Origin: Hyphomicrobiales bacterium
GTDB taxonomy: Bacteria; Pseudomonadota; Alphaproteobacteria; Rhizobiales; Xanthobacteraceae
DNA: 64,000 nucleotides
NCBI GenBank assembly: GCA_017305535.1
Contig: JAFKKN010000005.1
Location: 372,001-436,000, forward strand
Reading direction: 5' to 3'
Shown here piece after piece: positions 18,773 through 29,279 of this stretch. Within the stretch, counting starts at the first letter, position 1; each line of letters starts with the position of its first letter. The notes beneath the pieces are model-generated. The model was not told the origin of the DNA and did no database searches. It saw only the letters and a list, made by a program, of their open reading frames with translations. Position numbers and translations under genes: made by a program.

Positions 18773-19294
18773 ATGTTTGTTCGTTTGAGCACGGCCGTTG
18801 CCGTCGTTTGTCTGCTTGGCACGCCGAGTTTCGCGCAGGGTGCGAAGCCGACTGATCCGCAAATCGCCCATATCGCCTACACTGCCGGCGTTATCGACGT
18901 GACTGCTGCGAAGCAGGCGATCAAGAAATCGAAGAACAAGGCGGTGGTCAGTTTCGCCAAGGACATGGTTCGCGACCACGAGGCCGTGAACAAGCAGGCG
19001 CTGGCGCTGGTCAAGAAGCTCAAGGTCACGCCGGAAGACAACGACACCAGCCGCACGCTGGCGAAGCAGGCTACTGCGAAGCAAGCCGAACTGGCGAAGC
19101 TGAAGGGCGCGGCCTATGACAAGGCCTATGCCGCCAACGAAGTCGCCTACCACAAGGCGGTGATCGGCGCGCTGGAAACGCAACTGATTCCGGCATCGTC
19201 CAACGCGGACCTGAAAAGCCTGCTGCAAACCGGTGTCAAGATCTTCCAGGGCCATCTCGAGCACGCCGAACACGTCGCGGCCGAGCTGAAGTAA
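18773..19294 (+). CDS. Exported DUF4142 protein
   Basis: A 173-residue periplasmic or outer-membrane-associated protein with a signal peptide (residues 1-21, ending SFAQ) and the four-helix DUF4142 domain (ferritin-like style helices: VIDVTAAKQAIKKSKNKAVVS, VSFAKDMVRDHEAVNKQ, YHKAVIGALE). The molecular role of the family is not settled. AGGAGG six bases upstream of ATG 18773 fixes the start. The cupredoxin gene begins 10 bases after its stop, so the two form an operon. Confidence 0.9.
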   Translation: MFVRLSTAVAVVCLLGTPSFAQGAKPTDPQIAHIAYTAGVIDVTAAKQAIKKSKNKAVVSFAKDMVRDHEAVNKQALALVKKLKVTPEDNDTSRTLAKQATAKQAELAKLKGAAYDKAYAANEVAYHKAVIGALETQLIPASSNADLKSLLQTGVKIFQGHLEHAEHVAAELK

Positions 19295-19304
19295 GGAGAC
19301 GCCG

Positions 19305-19628
19305 ATGTTGCCGGGATTCAGATCTCTCGCGGTTCTCGGTGTCGTGGTGGGTGCGATGGGCTCGATCCCGGCGCGAGCCGAGACCATTCGAGTCAATATC
19401 GACAAGCTGGTGTTCGCTCCCGCGAGCATCAGCGCCAAGGTTGGCGACACCATCGAGTGGGTGAATGCCGACGTGCTGGCGCACACCGCGACCGTCAAAG
19501 GCGACTGGAATGTGATGATCCCGCCGAAGAAGACCGTCTCCTTGGTGCTCAGGAAGGCGGGCGACGTTGAATACTTCTGCCGCTTTCATCCGAACATGAA
19601 AGGTCGGATCGCGATCGCGCCGAAGTAG
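19305..19628 (+). CDS. Cupredoxin (plastocyanin/amicyanin-like)
   Basis: A 107-residue type I copper protein with a signal peptide (ending PARAE). The copper ligands are visible: a histidine in VLAHTATV and the Cys-His-Met cluster in YFCRFHPNMKG near the C-terminus. It carries electrons in the periplasm or binds copper. It sits in an operon with the DUF4142 gene and close to a Rieske/FAD reductase. AGGAG lies upstream of ATG 19305. Confidence 0.92.
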   Translation: MLPGFRSLAVLGVVVGAMGSIPARAETIRVNIDKLVFAPASISAKVGDTIEWVNADVLAHTATVKGDWNVMIPPKKTVSLVLRKAGDVEYFCRFHPNMKGRIAIAPK

Positions 19629-19651
19629 TCGGCAGCGGGTCACTGCGACGG

Positions 19652-20095
19652 TTACTTTGCGCGAGATTTCGTCTTGGTGCCGACTTTAGCGCTCGCCTTG
19701 GCATTTGTTTTGGCGCCCGCCTTGGCGGGGGAGCCCAGCAGAACATCCCGCAATACGGTCGCGTGCAGATGCGGTGTGTCGCGCGCCGCGTAGATGAGGG
19801 TGATTGGCCCGGCCTGAGCAAGCTTGCGCAGCTCCTCAAGCTCGCTGCCTTTGTCTTTCAGCTCGGCGAGATAGCGGCGGCGAAACTCGTCCCAATGGTC
19901 AGGGTCGTGGTGAAACCACTTGCGCAATTCGGTACTGGGCGTGACGTCCTTCGCCCATTCGTCGATGGCGGCGGATTTCTTGGTAAGGCCGCGCGGCCAC
20001 AGCCGATCCACCAGCACGCGGACGCCGTCCGCTTCATCCGGCGGATCGTAGGCGCGCTTCAAGGCGATATTGGCGGGCAGGATTTTCGTGACCAT
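19652..20095 (-). CDS. DUF488 family protein
   Basis: A 147-residue protein with the DUF488 hallmarks VRVLVDRLWPRGLTK near residue 25, EWAKDVTPSTELRKWF and TLIYAARD. It has a Lys/Ala-rich C-terminal tail of about 25 residues. The family function is unknown. It converges on the cupredoxin gene with a 23-base gap. Confidence 0.88.
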   Translation of the reverse strand: MVTKILPANIALKRAYDPPDEADGVRVLVDRLWPRGLTKKSAAIDEWAKDVTPSTELRKWFHHDPDHWDEFRRRYLAELKDKGSELEELRKLAQAGPITLIYAARDTPHLHATVLRDVLLGSPAKAGAKTNAKASAKVGTKTKSRAK

Positions 20096-20304
20096 CGGAT
20101 TTGAATGCTACTCCTGCCGAACCTGACCGGCAACGACGATTCCTCTCCGGGAGGTGATCCACCCCGGGGTTCGTCCCGCGGCCGAACAATGCTATGAAGA
20201 TGACCAATGCGCTCAAGGGGCCGGAGCGACGCCAGCCCCAGTCATCGGTTCGTGCGGTGCGCCCCGATGAGTGCGCGTGCGTGAGACGTCACGGAGATAC
20301 GGTC

Positions 20305-20526
20305 ATGGCGGTCGATCGGCTGATAGTGATGGCCAATCAGATTGGTGCGTTTTTTGTGACTCAACCGCGCGCCAGTGCGCCCGAGGCGATTGCCAATCAC
20401 TTGCGGAAGTTCTGGGACCCGCGCATGCGCGATGAAATCCGGGCCCATGAGCAGAACGGTGGCGCCGGGCTCGATCCGCCGGTGCGCGAGGCGGTGCGGC
20501 TGTTGGCGACGCCGCCGGGCAAGTGA
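20305..20526 (+). CDS. fdsD: Formate dehydrogenase delta subunit-like protein (FdsD), orphan
   Basis: A 73-residue protein matching the FdsD family (RLIVMANQIGAFF near residues 5-17, then HLRKFWDPRMRDEI). In Rhodobacter- and Cupriavidus-type NAD-dependent molybdenum formate dehydrogenases the delta subunit is small and needed for cofactor handling. It normally sits beside fdsGBA and fdhD; none of these is in the window. ATG 20305 with GGAG upstream is preferred to the longer frame from 20194, whose first 37 residues look unlike protein. Confidence 0.8.
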   Translation: MAVDRLIVMANQIGAFFVTQPRASAPEAIANHLRKFWDPRMRDEIRAHEQNGGAGLDPPVREAVRLLATPPGK

Positions 20527-20555
20527 TGTCGTGCTGTTTCGGATACGATTATCTT

Positions 20556-20666
20556 TGTCATGTCCGGACTTGATCCGGGTATCCATCTTTCGAGAGAGAT
20601 GGATTGCCGGGCATAGAGGCGAGCGAAGCGATGCCGTTCTTCGAACGGCTATGCCCGGCAATGACA
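20556..20666. repeat. Interspersed palindromic repeat, family A, copy 1
   Basis: Begins TGTCATGTCCGGACTTGATC and ends ATGCCCGGCAATGACA, with an internal GAACGGCGTCGC-like arm set reversed. Family A elements share TCATG-type outer ends and a CCGG(G) core around ACTTGATC or ACAAGCCC. It lies between the converging fdsD and copper ATPase genes. Confidence 0.8.
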
Positions 20667-20692
20667 GCGCAAAGCGTGTCGATCGGCTTTCT

Positions 20693-23227
20693 CTATAGCT
20701 TCACCCCCCGCAGCCGCAGCGCGTTGCCGATCACGCTGACTGACGACAGCGCCATCGCGGCGGCGGCTACGATCGGCGAGAGCAGCAGTCCGAATGCCGG
20801 ATAGAGAATGCCTGCGGCGATGGGCACGCCGGCCGTGTTGTAGACGAACGCGAACAGCAGGTTCTGCCGGATATTCTTCATCACCGCCGCTGACAGGTGC
20901 CGCGCCTGCACGATGCCGTTGAGGTTACCCTTCAGCAGCGTGATGCCGGCGCTCTCCATCGCGACGTCGGTGCCGGTGCCCATGGCGATGCCGACGTCGG
21001 CGGCGGCAAGTGCCGGCGCGTCATTGACGCCGTCGCCGGCCATGGCGACGATGCGGCCTTCCTTGCGCAGCCTGGCGACGATGGCGCCCTTGCGCTCCGG
21101 CAACACCTCGGCTTCGATCTCGGTGATGCCGAGTTTCGTCGCCACCGCGCGCGCCGTGGTTTTGTTATCGCCGGTCAGCATAATCACCTTGATGCCGTCG
21201 GCCGCCAGCGCCTTGAGGGCATCCGGCGTCGAAGCCTTCACCGGATCGGCGATGGCGATGACGCCGGCCAGCGCGCCGTCGATGGCGATGTTGATCACCG
21301 TCGCGCCGTCCTGCCGCAGCTTCTCGGCCTCGGCCGCCATCGCATCGGTCGCTACGCCGCTTTCGGTGAGGAATGCGGCATTGCCGAGCAGCACTGTGCG
21401 GCCGTCGACGCGCCCGCGCGCGCCCTTGCCGGTGGGCGAGTCGAACTCATCGACACGCGCGAGCGAGAGTTGCTTGTCGGTCGCGGCCTTGACGATGGCA
21501 TCCGCCAGCGGATGCTCGCTGCCACGTTCGACGCTGGCCGCGAGCCGCAACAGTTCAGTGTCGTCGAAGCCCGGCGCGGTGCGCAGCGCGACGACCGCCG
21601 GCTTGCCTTCCGTCAGCGTGCCGGTCTTGTCCACCACCAGCGTATCGATCCGCTCCATGCGTTCCAGCGCCTCGGCATTCTTCACCAGCAGGCCGGAGCG
21701 CGCGGCGCGGCCGACACCGACCATGATCGACATCGGTGTGGCAAGACCGAGCGCGCACGGGCAGGCGATGATCAATACGCTTACCGCCGCGACGATGGCA
21801 TAGGCGTAACGCGGCTCCGGTCCGAACATCTCCCATGCCGCGAACGCGAGCACCGCCGCCGCGATCACCGCCGGCACGAACCAGCCGGCGACGCGATCGG
21901 CGAGGCGCTGGATCGGCGCGCGCGAACGTTGCGCCTGCGCCACCATCTGCACGATCTGCGACAGCAGCGTATCGCGGCCGACCTTTTCGGCACGCATCAC
22001 GAAGCTGCCGGATTTGTTGAGCGCGCCGGCGATTACCTTGTCGCCGACCTCCTTGGTCACCGGCATTGATTCGCCGGTCACCAGCGATTCGTCGAGGCTG
22101 GAGCGGCCTTCGATCACCGCGCCGTCCACCGGCACCTTTTCGCCGGGACGCACGCGCAGATGATTGCCGACATGCAGGCTGTCGATTTCGACTTCACGCT
22201 CGCTGCCGTCGTCGCCGACCAGCCGTGCCGTCTTCGGCGCCAGCGCCAGCAGCGCCTTGATTGCGCCTGACGTAGCATCGCGCGCGCGCAGTTCGAGCAC
22301 CTGTCCGAGCAACACCAACACAGTGATGACGGCGGCCGCCTCGAAATACACCGCGACGCTGCCGTCGTGATTGCGGAATGCCGCCGGAAAGACGTCGGGC
22401 GCAAGCGTCGCGACCAGGCTGTAGAGATAGGCGACGCCGGTCCCCATCGCGATCAGCGTGAACATGTTGAGGTTGCGCGTGAGCAGTGACTGCCATCCGC
22501 GCACGAAGAACGGCCAGCCCGCCCACAGTACCACGGGCGTTGCGAAGGCGAGTTGTATCCAGCCCGACAGCGTAGGATCGATCAGGCTGTGACCGACAAT
22601 GTGCGCGCCCATGTCGAGTACGATCACCGGCAGTGCCAGCGCGAGACCGATCCAGAAGCGCCGCGTCATGTCGGTCAGTTCGTGGTTCGGTTGGTCGTCG
22701 AGCGTGACGACGTCGGGCTCCAGCGCCATGCCGCAGATCGGGCAACTGCCCGGACCGACCTGTCGAATCTCCGGATGCATCGGACAGGTGTAGATGGTGC
22801 CTTCCGGCACGTCGTCCTGCTGCGGCTTCGGATCGAGATAGCGTTGCGGATCGGCGGCGAATTTGGTGCGGCAGCCGGCGGAGCAGAAGTGGTAGGTCGT
22901 GTGATCGTGATCGAAGACATGCTTGCGGGTCGTCGGATCGACTCGCATCCCGCACACCGGATCGATCACGCGGCCGTCGTCGGCCGCGACATCATGCGTG
23001 TGATGGTGATGACCGTGCGCGTGGTGGTGATGGGCATGATCGTGATGCTCGTGCTTGTGATCGCCACCGCCGCAACAGGAAGATGTAGCAGCCGGCGCCG
23101 CTTTCGTGGTGTCACTGCCACCGCAGCAGGACGACGTGGTCGCCGCGACCGGCTCTGACGCCGCATGGTTGTGATGGCTGCAACATGCGCCGTGGGTTTC
23201 GCTGCTGGCCTTGGTTTCCGTCGACAT
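20693..23227 (-). CDS. copA: Copper-type P1B ATPase with Cys/His-rich N-terminus
   Basis: An 844-residue metal-exporting ATPase. Residues 1-78 are a Cys/His-rich metal-binding stretch (two SSCCGG motifs and a dense His cluster at 57-78) in place of the usual GMTCxxC domains. A YHS domain (DPVCGM at 89-94) and a heavy-metal-binding box with CPMHPE and CPICGM (148-167) follow. The transport motif CPC lies at 489-491, TGES at 384-387 and the phosphorylated Asp at D533 in DKTGT. An SEHP motif follows. It is divergent from csoR across a palindromic operator, so copper-induced expression is likely. The gene name is by function; the domain layout also fits CopB-like ATPases. Confidence 0.93.
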   Translation of the reverse strand: MSTETKASSETHGACCSHHNHAASEPVAATTSSCCGGSDTTKAAPAATSSCCGGGDHKHEHHDHAHHHHAHGHHHHTHDVAADDGRVIDPVCGMRVDPTTRKHVFDHDHTTYHFCSAGCRTKFAADPQRYLDPKPQQDDVPEGTIYTCPMHPEIRQVGPGSCPICGMALEPDVVTLDDQPNHELTDMTRRFWIGLALALPVIVLDMGAHIVGHSLIDPTLSGWIQLAFATPVVLWAGWPFFVRGWQSLLTRNLNMFTLIAMGTGVAYLYSLVATLAPDVFPAAFRNHDGSVAVYFEAAAVITVLVLLGQVLELRARDATSGAIKALLALAPKTARLVGDDGSEREVEIDSLHVGNHLRVRPGEKVPVDGAVIEGRSSLDESLVTGESMPVTKEVGDKVIAGALNKSGSFVMRAEKVGRDTLLSQIVQMVAQAQRSRAPIQRLADRVAGWFVPAVIAAAVLAFAAWEMFGPEPRYAYAIVAAVSVLIIACPCALGLATPMSIMVGVGRAARSGLLVKNAEALERMERIDTLVVDKTGTLTEGKPAVVALRTAPGFDDTELLRLAASVERGSEHPLADAIVKAATDKQLSLARVDEFDSPTGKGARGRVDGRTVLLGNAAFLTESGVATDAMAAEAEKLRQDGATVINIAIDGALAGVIAIADPVKASTPDALKALAADGIKVIMLTGDNKTTARAVATKLGITEIEAEVLPERKGAIVARLRKEGRIVAMAGDGVNDAPALAAADVGIAMGTGTDVAMESAGITLLKGNLNGIVQARHLSAAVMKNIRQNLLFAFVYNTAGVPIAAGILYPAFGLLLSPIVAAAAMALSSVSVIGNALRLRGVKL

Positions 23228-23252
23228 GGTCGATCCGATCCGTGCTTGATTT

Positions 23253-23273
23253 GTATACCCTATGGGGGTATAT
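23253..23273. promoter_or_regulatory. CsoR-type operator between copA and csoR
   Basis: The palindrome-like sequence GTATACCC-TATG-GGGGTATAT resembles known CsoR operators (TATACCCC followed by GGGGTATA). It lies 26 bases from the copA start and 8 bases from the csoR start, so one repressor site could control both. Confidence 0.8.
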
Positions 23274-23280
23274 ATACGGC

Positions 23281-23556
23281 ATGAGAACAGAGATCAAGGC
23301 CTCGGTGGCCAAACGCTTGAACCGGATCGAAGGGCAGGTGCGCGGATTGTCGCGCATGGTCGAAGAGGACCGCTACTGCATCGACATCGTCACGCAGATA
23401 TCGGCGGTGCGCGCGGCGCTGCGTCGTGTCGAGGAAGAGGTGCTGCGCGATCACGTCAGCCATTGCGTCGAGCACGCCCTCGCCAGCGGCGACAAGGCCG
23501 ATCAGCGCGCCAAGATCGCGGAGCTGATGGCAGTGATCGGACGCGCCGAGCGCTGA
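23281..23556 (+). CDS. csoR: CsoR-family copper-sensing repressor
   Basis: A 91-residue all-helical repressor. The copper ligands C33, H58 and C62 have the same spacing as C36-H61-C65 of Mycobacterium tuberculosis CsoR, arguing for copper rather than formaldehyde or nickel sensing. The N-terminus [13 protein letters not shown] is typical. Copper binding should release the operator at 23253-23273 and allow expression of the divergent ATPase. Confidence 0.93.
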   Translation: MRTEIKASVAKRLNRIEGQVRGLSRMVEEDRYCIDIVTQISAVRAALRRVEEEVLRDHVSHCVEHALASGDKADQRAKIAELMAVIGRAER

Positions 23557-23610
23557 GCGCGCTTGCGCGTTGTGCGAGGATTTGCATTCTCGACGAGAGC
23601 GCCGGAACCC

Positions 23611-23734
23611 GTCATGCCCCGGCATAGCCGTTCGAGGGATGGCGTCGCTTTCGCTCGCCTGTGTGCCGGGCATCCGTGTCTTGAATGTCGCAACATGAAA
23701 GACATGGATGGCCGGGACGAGCCCGGCCATGACA
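23611..23734. repeat. Interspersed palindromic repeat, family A, copy 2
   Basis: Starts GTCATGCCCCGGCATAGCCG, contains GGCGTCGCTTTCGCTCGCC and ends GGCCGGGACGAGCCCGGCCA followed by TGAC. It lies between csoR and livF, which converge. The rest of the 23557-23836 gap holds a terminator. Confidence 0.85.
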
Positions 23735-23781
23735 AGTCATAAGACTCTATCTGAACGAGCTCGCTCTAAGTGGTGCAATAG

Positions 23782-23807
23782 AAAACCCCGCGTCTGTGGA
23801 CGCGGGG
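23782..23807 (-). terminator. Intrinsic terminator of the liv operon
   Basis: A perfect 9-bp stem, CCCCGCGTC at 23786-23794 with GACGCGGGG at 23799-23807, and a TGTG loop. On the minus strand the stem is followed by TTTTC. It is 30 bases past the livF stop. Confidence 0.85.
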
Positions 23808-23836
23808 TCCTAACAAGCAGTGAATGCGTCGCGCCG

Positions 23837-24531
<695 letters not shown>

Positions 24532-24535
<4 letters not shown>

Positions 24536-26388
24536 TGTTCGAGCACTCCACCGAGGTAGGCTTCCTGCACGATCGGGTTGCCTTTGATTTCTTCCGGGGT
24601 GCCTTCAACCAGAAGGCGGCCTTCCTGCAGCACGGTGACCTTCTCGACCAGTTCGAACAGCGCATCCATGTCGTGATCGATGATGATCATGGTGCGGCCC
24701 TTGCTGATCGAGCGCAGCAGCTTGACGGTCTCGACACGTTCGCGCGGGCTCATGCCGGCGAGCGGTTCGTCGAGCAGCAGCAGGCTGGGCGAATTCGCCA
24801 GCGCCAGGCCGATCTCGAGGCGGCGCTTCTCGCCGTAAGCGAGAACCGCGACCGGCGTGTCGGCGCGCGCGGTGAGGTTGACCATCGCCAGCGTCTGGTT
24901 GACCTGTTCGGTCACACCCGGCACCTTGTCGATCCGCCGGAACATGTCGAGCCTGAACTTGCCGCGAACCGCCGCAAGCACCGCGATGGTCACGTTCTCG
25001 CGAACTGTCAGGCGGCTGAAAAGCTGGTTGACCTGATAGCTCTTGGTCAGACCGAGCTGGCAGACATCGGTGACGCTCTGGCCGGTGATGTCGTTGCCCT
25101 CGAACACGATCTTGCCGGAGGTCGGCGGCACTTCGCAGGTCAGCATCTTGAAGAACGTCGACTTGCCGGCGCCGTTCGGTCCGATGATGCCGCGAAGTTC
25201 GCCGTGATTGACCGTGAAGTTGATGTCGCTGTTGGCGGCGAGGCCGCCATAGCGCTTGGTCAATCCGGTGGCCTGCAGGATCGGGCCTTGATAGCTGTCG
25301 CCCTCGCGGGCGCGGAGCGCCAGTTGCGGCGTGCCGGCTGCCGCAGACGTTGGCTCGAGCGTGCCGGCCGCGTCGGCCGCTTCCGCGGCTTCGGCGGCGG
25401 CTTGCTGCGCGGCCTTCTTGCCGGTCGCCAGCTCGTAGAGATCGACGATGCCGCCGATGATGCCGCGTCGCAGGAAGCAGACCAGCACCACGAAGATCAG
25501 GCCCAGCACCAGCTTCCACGCCGCGCCAAGGCCCAGCGCCGCTTGCAGGAAGTCTTGCAGGAACAGCCAGATCGCCGCGCCGAGCAGCGGACCGAACAGG
25601 GTGCCGGTGCCGCCGATCGCGGTTTGCATCACCAGTTCCGCCGAAGTCTCGAACATGAAGGCGTCCGGCGGCATGAAGGCTTGCATGATGCCAAGCAGGC
25701 CGCCGGCGAAGCCGGCATAAGCGGCCGCGATGACGAACGCGGTCAACTTGTAGCCGTGGATATTGTGACCGACGGCCGAGGCGCGCAGCGGATTGTCGCG
25801 AATGGCGCGGAACACGGCGCCCACCGGCGAACGGATGATGCGCAGCGCGATGACGATGCCGATGAAATACCAGAACGCCAGGAAGCCATACAGCGACCAG
25901 CCGCTGGTGAACGAAAGCTTGATGAAGCCGAGATCGAAGGCGGGGCTCGGCACGCCGGGCAGACCATTCTCGCCGCCCGTCCAATGCGCGAGCGGATTGA
26001 ATTCGACGAAGAAGAACACCTCGGCGATGGCTACCGTGATCATCGCGAAATAGATGCCAGTCCGGCGCAGCGCGATGAGGCCGACCAGGTAGCCGACCAC
26101 TGCGGCAGCGATCATGCCGATGAACAGTGCGGTGACGACGTGGGGGAAGCCGGCTTGCGTCAGCAAATAAGCCGCGACGAAGCCGCCGGTGCCGTAGAGG
26201 GCGGATTGGCCGAACGACAATAGTCCGGTGAAGCCGAACAGAATGTCGAAGCCGATGCCGAACAGACCCCACACCAGAATGCGGTTGACGGTGTTCGGCG
26301 CGAAGCCGAGATGCGGCAGGATAAAGGGCGCGAGAAGCAGGCCGATGGCCGTCAGCGTCTCGACCAGAAAGCGACGTTGATTGATCAT
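24532..26388 (-). CDS. Fused LivM permease - LivG ATPase
   Basis: A 618-residue fusion. Residues 1-320 are a LivM-type permease with about ten membrane segments (including GYLVGLIALRRTGIYFAMIT). An Ala-rich linker (about 323-350) follows. Residues 370-618 are a LivG-type ATPase with Walker A GPNGAGKS at 403-410. The two parts are separate genes in the E. coli system but fused forms occur in alphaproteobacteria. The neighbouring operon genes supply LivH and LivF, so the set needed for a transporter is complete. Confidence 0.93.
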
Positions 26389-26401
26389 GATGAAACCGTT
26401 T

Positions 26402-27277
26402 CTATGCGCGGCTCTGCGAGCCCATCAACCCATGCGGCCGCAACACAAGCACTAGCGTCATTGCCGCGAACAGCATGACGTAGGCGTAGCCGGGATTGAT
26501 CATTGAAGTGATGCTGATGATTTCGCCTGCGATCAGGCCGCCGATGATCGCGCCGGGGAAAGAGCCGACGCCGCCGATCACGACCACCACGAAGGTCTGC
26601 ACCAGAATGGCTTCGCCCATGTCGGGCGTCAGCGACACCACCGGGGCGTTGACGATGCCGGCGAAGCCCGCGGCCATCGCGCCGATGCCGAACACGATCA
26701 TGAAGACGCGATAGACGTTGATGCCGAGCGAGGCGACCATCACCGAGTCCTCGATGCCGGCACGCACGATCATGCCGAGCCGGGTGCGATAGAGCACGAG
26801 GAACAGCGCCAGCAGCGCCACGGCGATGATGCCGACAAGAGCGAGGCGGTAGGTCGGGTAGAACATGAAGCCGAGCGAGGTGATGCCGGCGAGCATTTTC
26901 GGGGCCGGCACCGTGAGCGACAGGCTGCCGAAGCCGAGGCGAACCAGCTCGACGATGCACATGCCGATGCCGAATGTCACCAGCAACTGGTCTTCGTCAG
27001 GCCGTCCGTAGAAATGGCGGATGATGATGCGTTCCATCACGATGCCGACCAGCATCACGAACAGCGATCCGAAGATGATCGCGATGATGAACGAATCCGT
27101 ATAGGTGTAAGCGACATACCCGGCGTAGCCGCCGAGCATGAACATCGCGCCGTGCGCGAGGTTGAGGACGCCGAGCGTCCCGTAGATGATCGTCAGGCCG
27201 GATGAGATCAGCGCCAGCAGCGCGCCGAGCACAAGCCCGTTGAACATTTGTGATATCAAATTGCCCCAGTTGACCAC
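26402..27277 (-). CDS. livH: Branched-chain amino acid-type ABC transporter permease LivH
   Basis: A 291-residue inner-membrane permease with about eight hydrophobic segments and the LivH features LIYGTLGVLNLAHGAMFMLG near residue 30 and GGVGSFPGAIIGGLIAGE near 235. It lies 13 bases before the LivM-LivG fusion gene. The substrate cannot be told from the sequence beyond amino acids or related amides. Confidence 0.92.
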   Translation of the reverse strand: MVNWGNLISQMFNGLVLGALLALISSGLTIIYGTLGVLNLAHGAMFMLGGYAGYVAYTYTDSFIIAIIFGSLFVMLVGIVMERIIIRHFYGRPDEDQLLVTFGIGMCIVELVRLGFGSLSLTVPAPKMLAGITSLGFMFYPTYRLALVGIIAVALLALFLVLYRTRLGMIVRAGIEDSVMVASLGINVYRVFMIVFGIGAMAAGFAGIVNAPVVSLTPDMGEAILVQTFVVVVIGGVGSFPGAIIGGLIAGEIISITSMINPGYAYVMLFAAMTLVLVLRPHGLMGSQSRA

Positions 27278-27392
27278 CGTCGACCTCGTGCGCGGAATGA
27301 AGAATTAGCGCGTCTCCCGGCGAAAGAGACCCCCGGGGTTTGCCCCGAGGGTGGAATCAGCATGCCGTGGAAGACGCGGATCAGTTTTGAAA

Positions 27393-27435
27393 CGATCGGC
27401 GCACGATCCGATTCAGGCGGATCGTGCGCCGATCG
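27393..27435 (-). terminator. Long hairpin between the binding-protein gene and livH
   Basis: A perfect 18-bp stem (27393-27410 with 27418-27435) and a 7-base loop begin five bases after the binding-protein stop. On the minus strand TTTCAAAACTG follows. A second, shorter hairpin, with stem CCCCCGGGG at 27330-27338 pairing with CCCCGAGGG after a TTTG loop, lies before livH. They may terminate part of the transcript or protect the upstream mRNA. Confidence 0.7.
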
Positions 27436-27439
27436 GCGA

Positions 27440-28798
27440 TCAGGTATAATCGCCGAGCTTGCAGCCGAAGGCGTCGGGCTTTTGCATCAGGCCTTCGCCC
27501 GGGACGATCTCGACGATATCGTACCAGTCTTCCTTGTTCTTCATGTCCTTCTTGAGCTTGCCCTTGACGATGATCACCGGGCGGACGCACTGGTGATCCT
27601 CGGGGCGGTAGTGCACGTCGCCCATCAGCGAAGGAATGGTCTCGCCCTTTTCCCAGGTCTTGATGATGTCCGGCGGATAGTAGCTGCCGGTCTCCTCGAC
27701 CATGCGGGCCCAGTGAACGATGCTGATATAGGCATTCTCGGCGCCCCATTCCGGCTTGTAGCCGAACTTCTTCTCGAACGCGTCGTTGAACATCTTGGCG
27801 TGGGGATACTTGTCCTCGATGGTCCACCAGTATTCGGTGGCGGCGTAGACGCCTTCCATCAGTCCGCCGGTCTCGCGCGCCAGGAACGGGATCTGGTAGG
27901 GCACGACCAGCTTCATCTTGTCGAGCACGCCGAACTGCTTGGCCTGCTGGATCGACAGCACTGCGTCGTGACCCCAGTTGACGTTGATCAGGAGGTCGGC
28001 GCCGGAATTGGCGACGTTGAGCAGATAGGACGAATAGTCCGGCGCGCCGAGCGGCGACACCTGGTTGGTCACCGTGGTCCAGCCGGCGGCCGCCGTCATG
28101 TCCTGCATCGATTTGGTGACGGTGTGGCCGTAGGTGTAGTCCGGCGTCATGTACGCCACTTTCTTGTTCTTGCCGAACTCCTTCACCAGCACCGGCGCGA
28201 TGGCCGCGGCGGCGGTCTGGCCGAAGAAGCACTGCCGGAAGCCGTAGCGCACGCAGTCCTTGCCGGTGGTGTCGTTGGAGCCGGAAATCTGCGAGATGTA
28301 GAGAACCTTCTCGCGCTGGGCGAGCTTGTTGAGCGCGACCGCGACGGCAGACGAGGTCGAGCCGGTCATCAGCACCACCTTGTTCTCGGTGATGAAACGC
28401 TGTTCGGCCTGCACGGCTTCGTTCGGCTTGGCGGCGCTATCGGCGACCACCAGCTTGACCTGCTTTCCGAGCACGCCCTTCTTGATCTTCGGCGCGAGCT
28501 GCTTGATGAGGTCATTGCCTTCGTTGAGGTGTTCGACAGCGAGTTGCGCGCCCTTGAGTTCGTCCTCGCCCTGCACGGCATAGGTGCCGGTGCGCGGCAC
28601 CGCGGCGCCGATATAGACGGTATCGCCGGACGAGCCAGCAGGCCAGGTGCCGATCGGTGGATGATCGGCCGCAAACGCGGGCATCGCAAAACCGACGGGG
28701 AGCAGCGAGCCGCCGACGAGGCCAGCACCCGCTTGAAGCAGCGTGCGGCGTGATACCGCCGCCTTGAATTCCTGATCGCCTGTTAAGCGCTTTACCAT
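27440..28798 (-). CDS. Liv-type ABC transporter substrate-binding protein
   Basis: A 452-residue periplasmic binding protein of the type I amino acid/amide class. It has an N-terminal twin-arginine-like signal (SRRTLLQAGAGLVGG near residue 16, cleavage after AFA). GAAVPRTGTYAVQGEDELKG near residue 63 is the start of the binding fold. It delivers the ligand to LivH and the LivM-LivG fusion downstream. The length is somewhat above LivJ (about 370), as in the amide/urea-type relatives. The start is ATG 28798. Confidence 0.9.
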   Translation of the reverse strand: MVKRLTGDQEFKAAVSRRTLLQAGAGLVGGSLLPVGFAMPAFAADHPPIGTWPAGSSGDTVYIGAAVPRTGTYAVQGEDELKGAQLAVEHLNEGNDLIKQLAPKIKKGVLGKQVKLVVADSAAKPNEAVQAEQRFITENKVVLMTGSTSSAVAVALNKLAQREKVLYISQISGSNDTTGKDCVRYGFRQCFFGQTAAAAIAPVLVKEFGKNKKVAYMTPDYTYGHTVTKSMQDMTAAAGWTTVTNQVSPLGAPDYSSYLLNVANSGADLLINVNWGHDAVLSIQQAKQFGVLDKMKLVVPYQIPFLARETGGLMEGVYAATEYWWTIEDKYPHAKMFNDAFEKKFGYKPEWGAENAYISIVHWARMVEETGSYYPPDIIKTWEKGETIPSLMGDVHYRPEDHQCVRPVIIVKGKLKKDMKNKEDWYDIVEIVPGEGLMQKPDAFGCKLGDYT

Positions 28799-29279
28799 GG
28801 GTTGTCCTCCGAAATGTCTTTGTTGACGTCTGCCGATTGCAGTCAGCTCGAAATCAGAACGTCAGAAATCATGGATCGGCATTGCCACTTTGATCTCTGT
28901 GGTTCTTGGCTCCTTGGAGCCGTTCCGGGAGCTTTCTGTCAATTTTACTTTGGTCGAAAACGCGGCGTGCGGATATTAGAACAATGACTAATAGGGTTTG
29001 CGGATCAGGAATTTAATTAACGCCGATGTGGAGCGAACGTGCGACTTTAGAATCGTCATGCGCCGCGAAAACGAACTTGCATATTGACGCAAAGATGCAA
29101 TCCGTCATGCCGGGCATAGCTGTTCGAAGAACGGCGTCGCTTTCGCTCGCCGTCGTTCCGGGGATCCACGTCTTTAAGTCTTCGCAAGGTCCGGAATGTG
29201 GATGGCCGGGACGAGCCCGGCCATGACGAGTCGCGGATCTGATCTGAACGAAACTGCTTCTGGGATAAGGTCAAGCGAG
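28799..29279. other. Intergenic region upstream of the liv operon
   Basis: No gene was seen. It should hold the liv operon promoter on the minus strand near 28800-29000, which is AT-rich around 28965-29020 (GGATATTAGAAC, AATTTAATTAACG). A family A repeat occupies 29104-29228, beyond that region and nearer hemE. Confidence 0.6.
29104..29228. repeat. Interspersed palindromic repeat, family A, copy 3
   Basis: Starts GTCATGCCGGGCATAGCTG, contains GAAGAACGGCGTCGCTTTCG and ends GGCCGGGACGAGCCCGGCCA then TGACG, closely matching the copy at 23611-23734. It lies just past the hemE 3' end. Confidence 0.85.

Noticed and set aside
20194-20304. Longer N-terminus for the FdsD-like protein
   Set aside because: The added residues are unlike the family, and a better ribosome site precedes ATG 20305.
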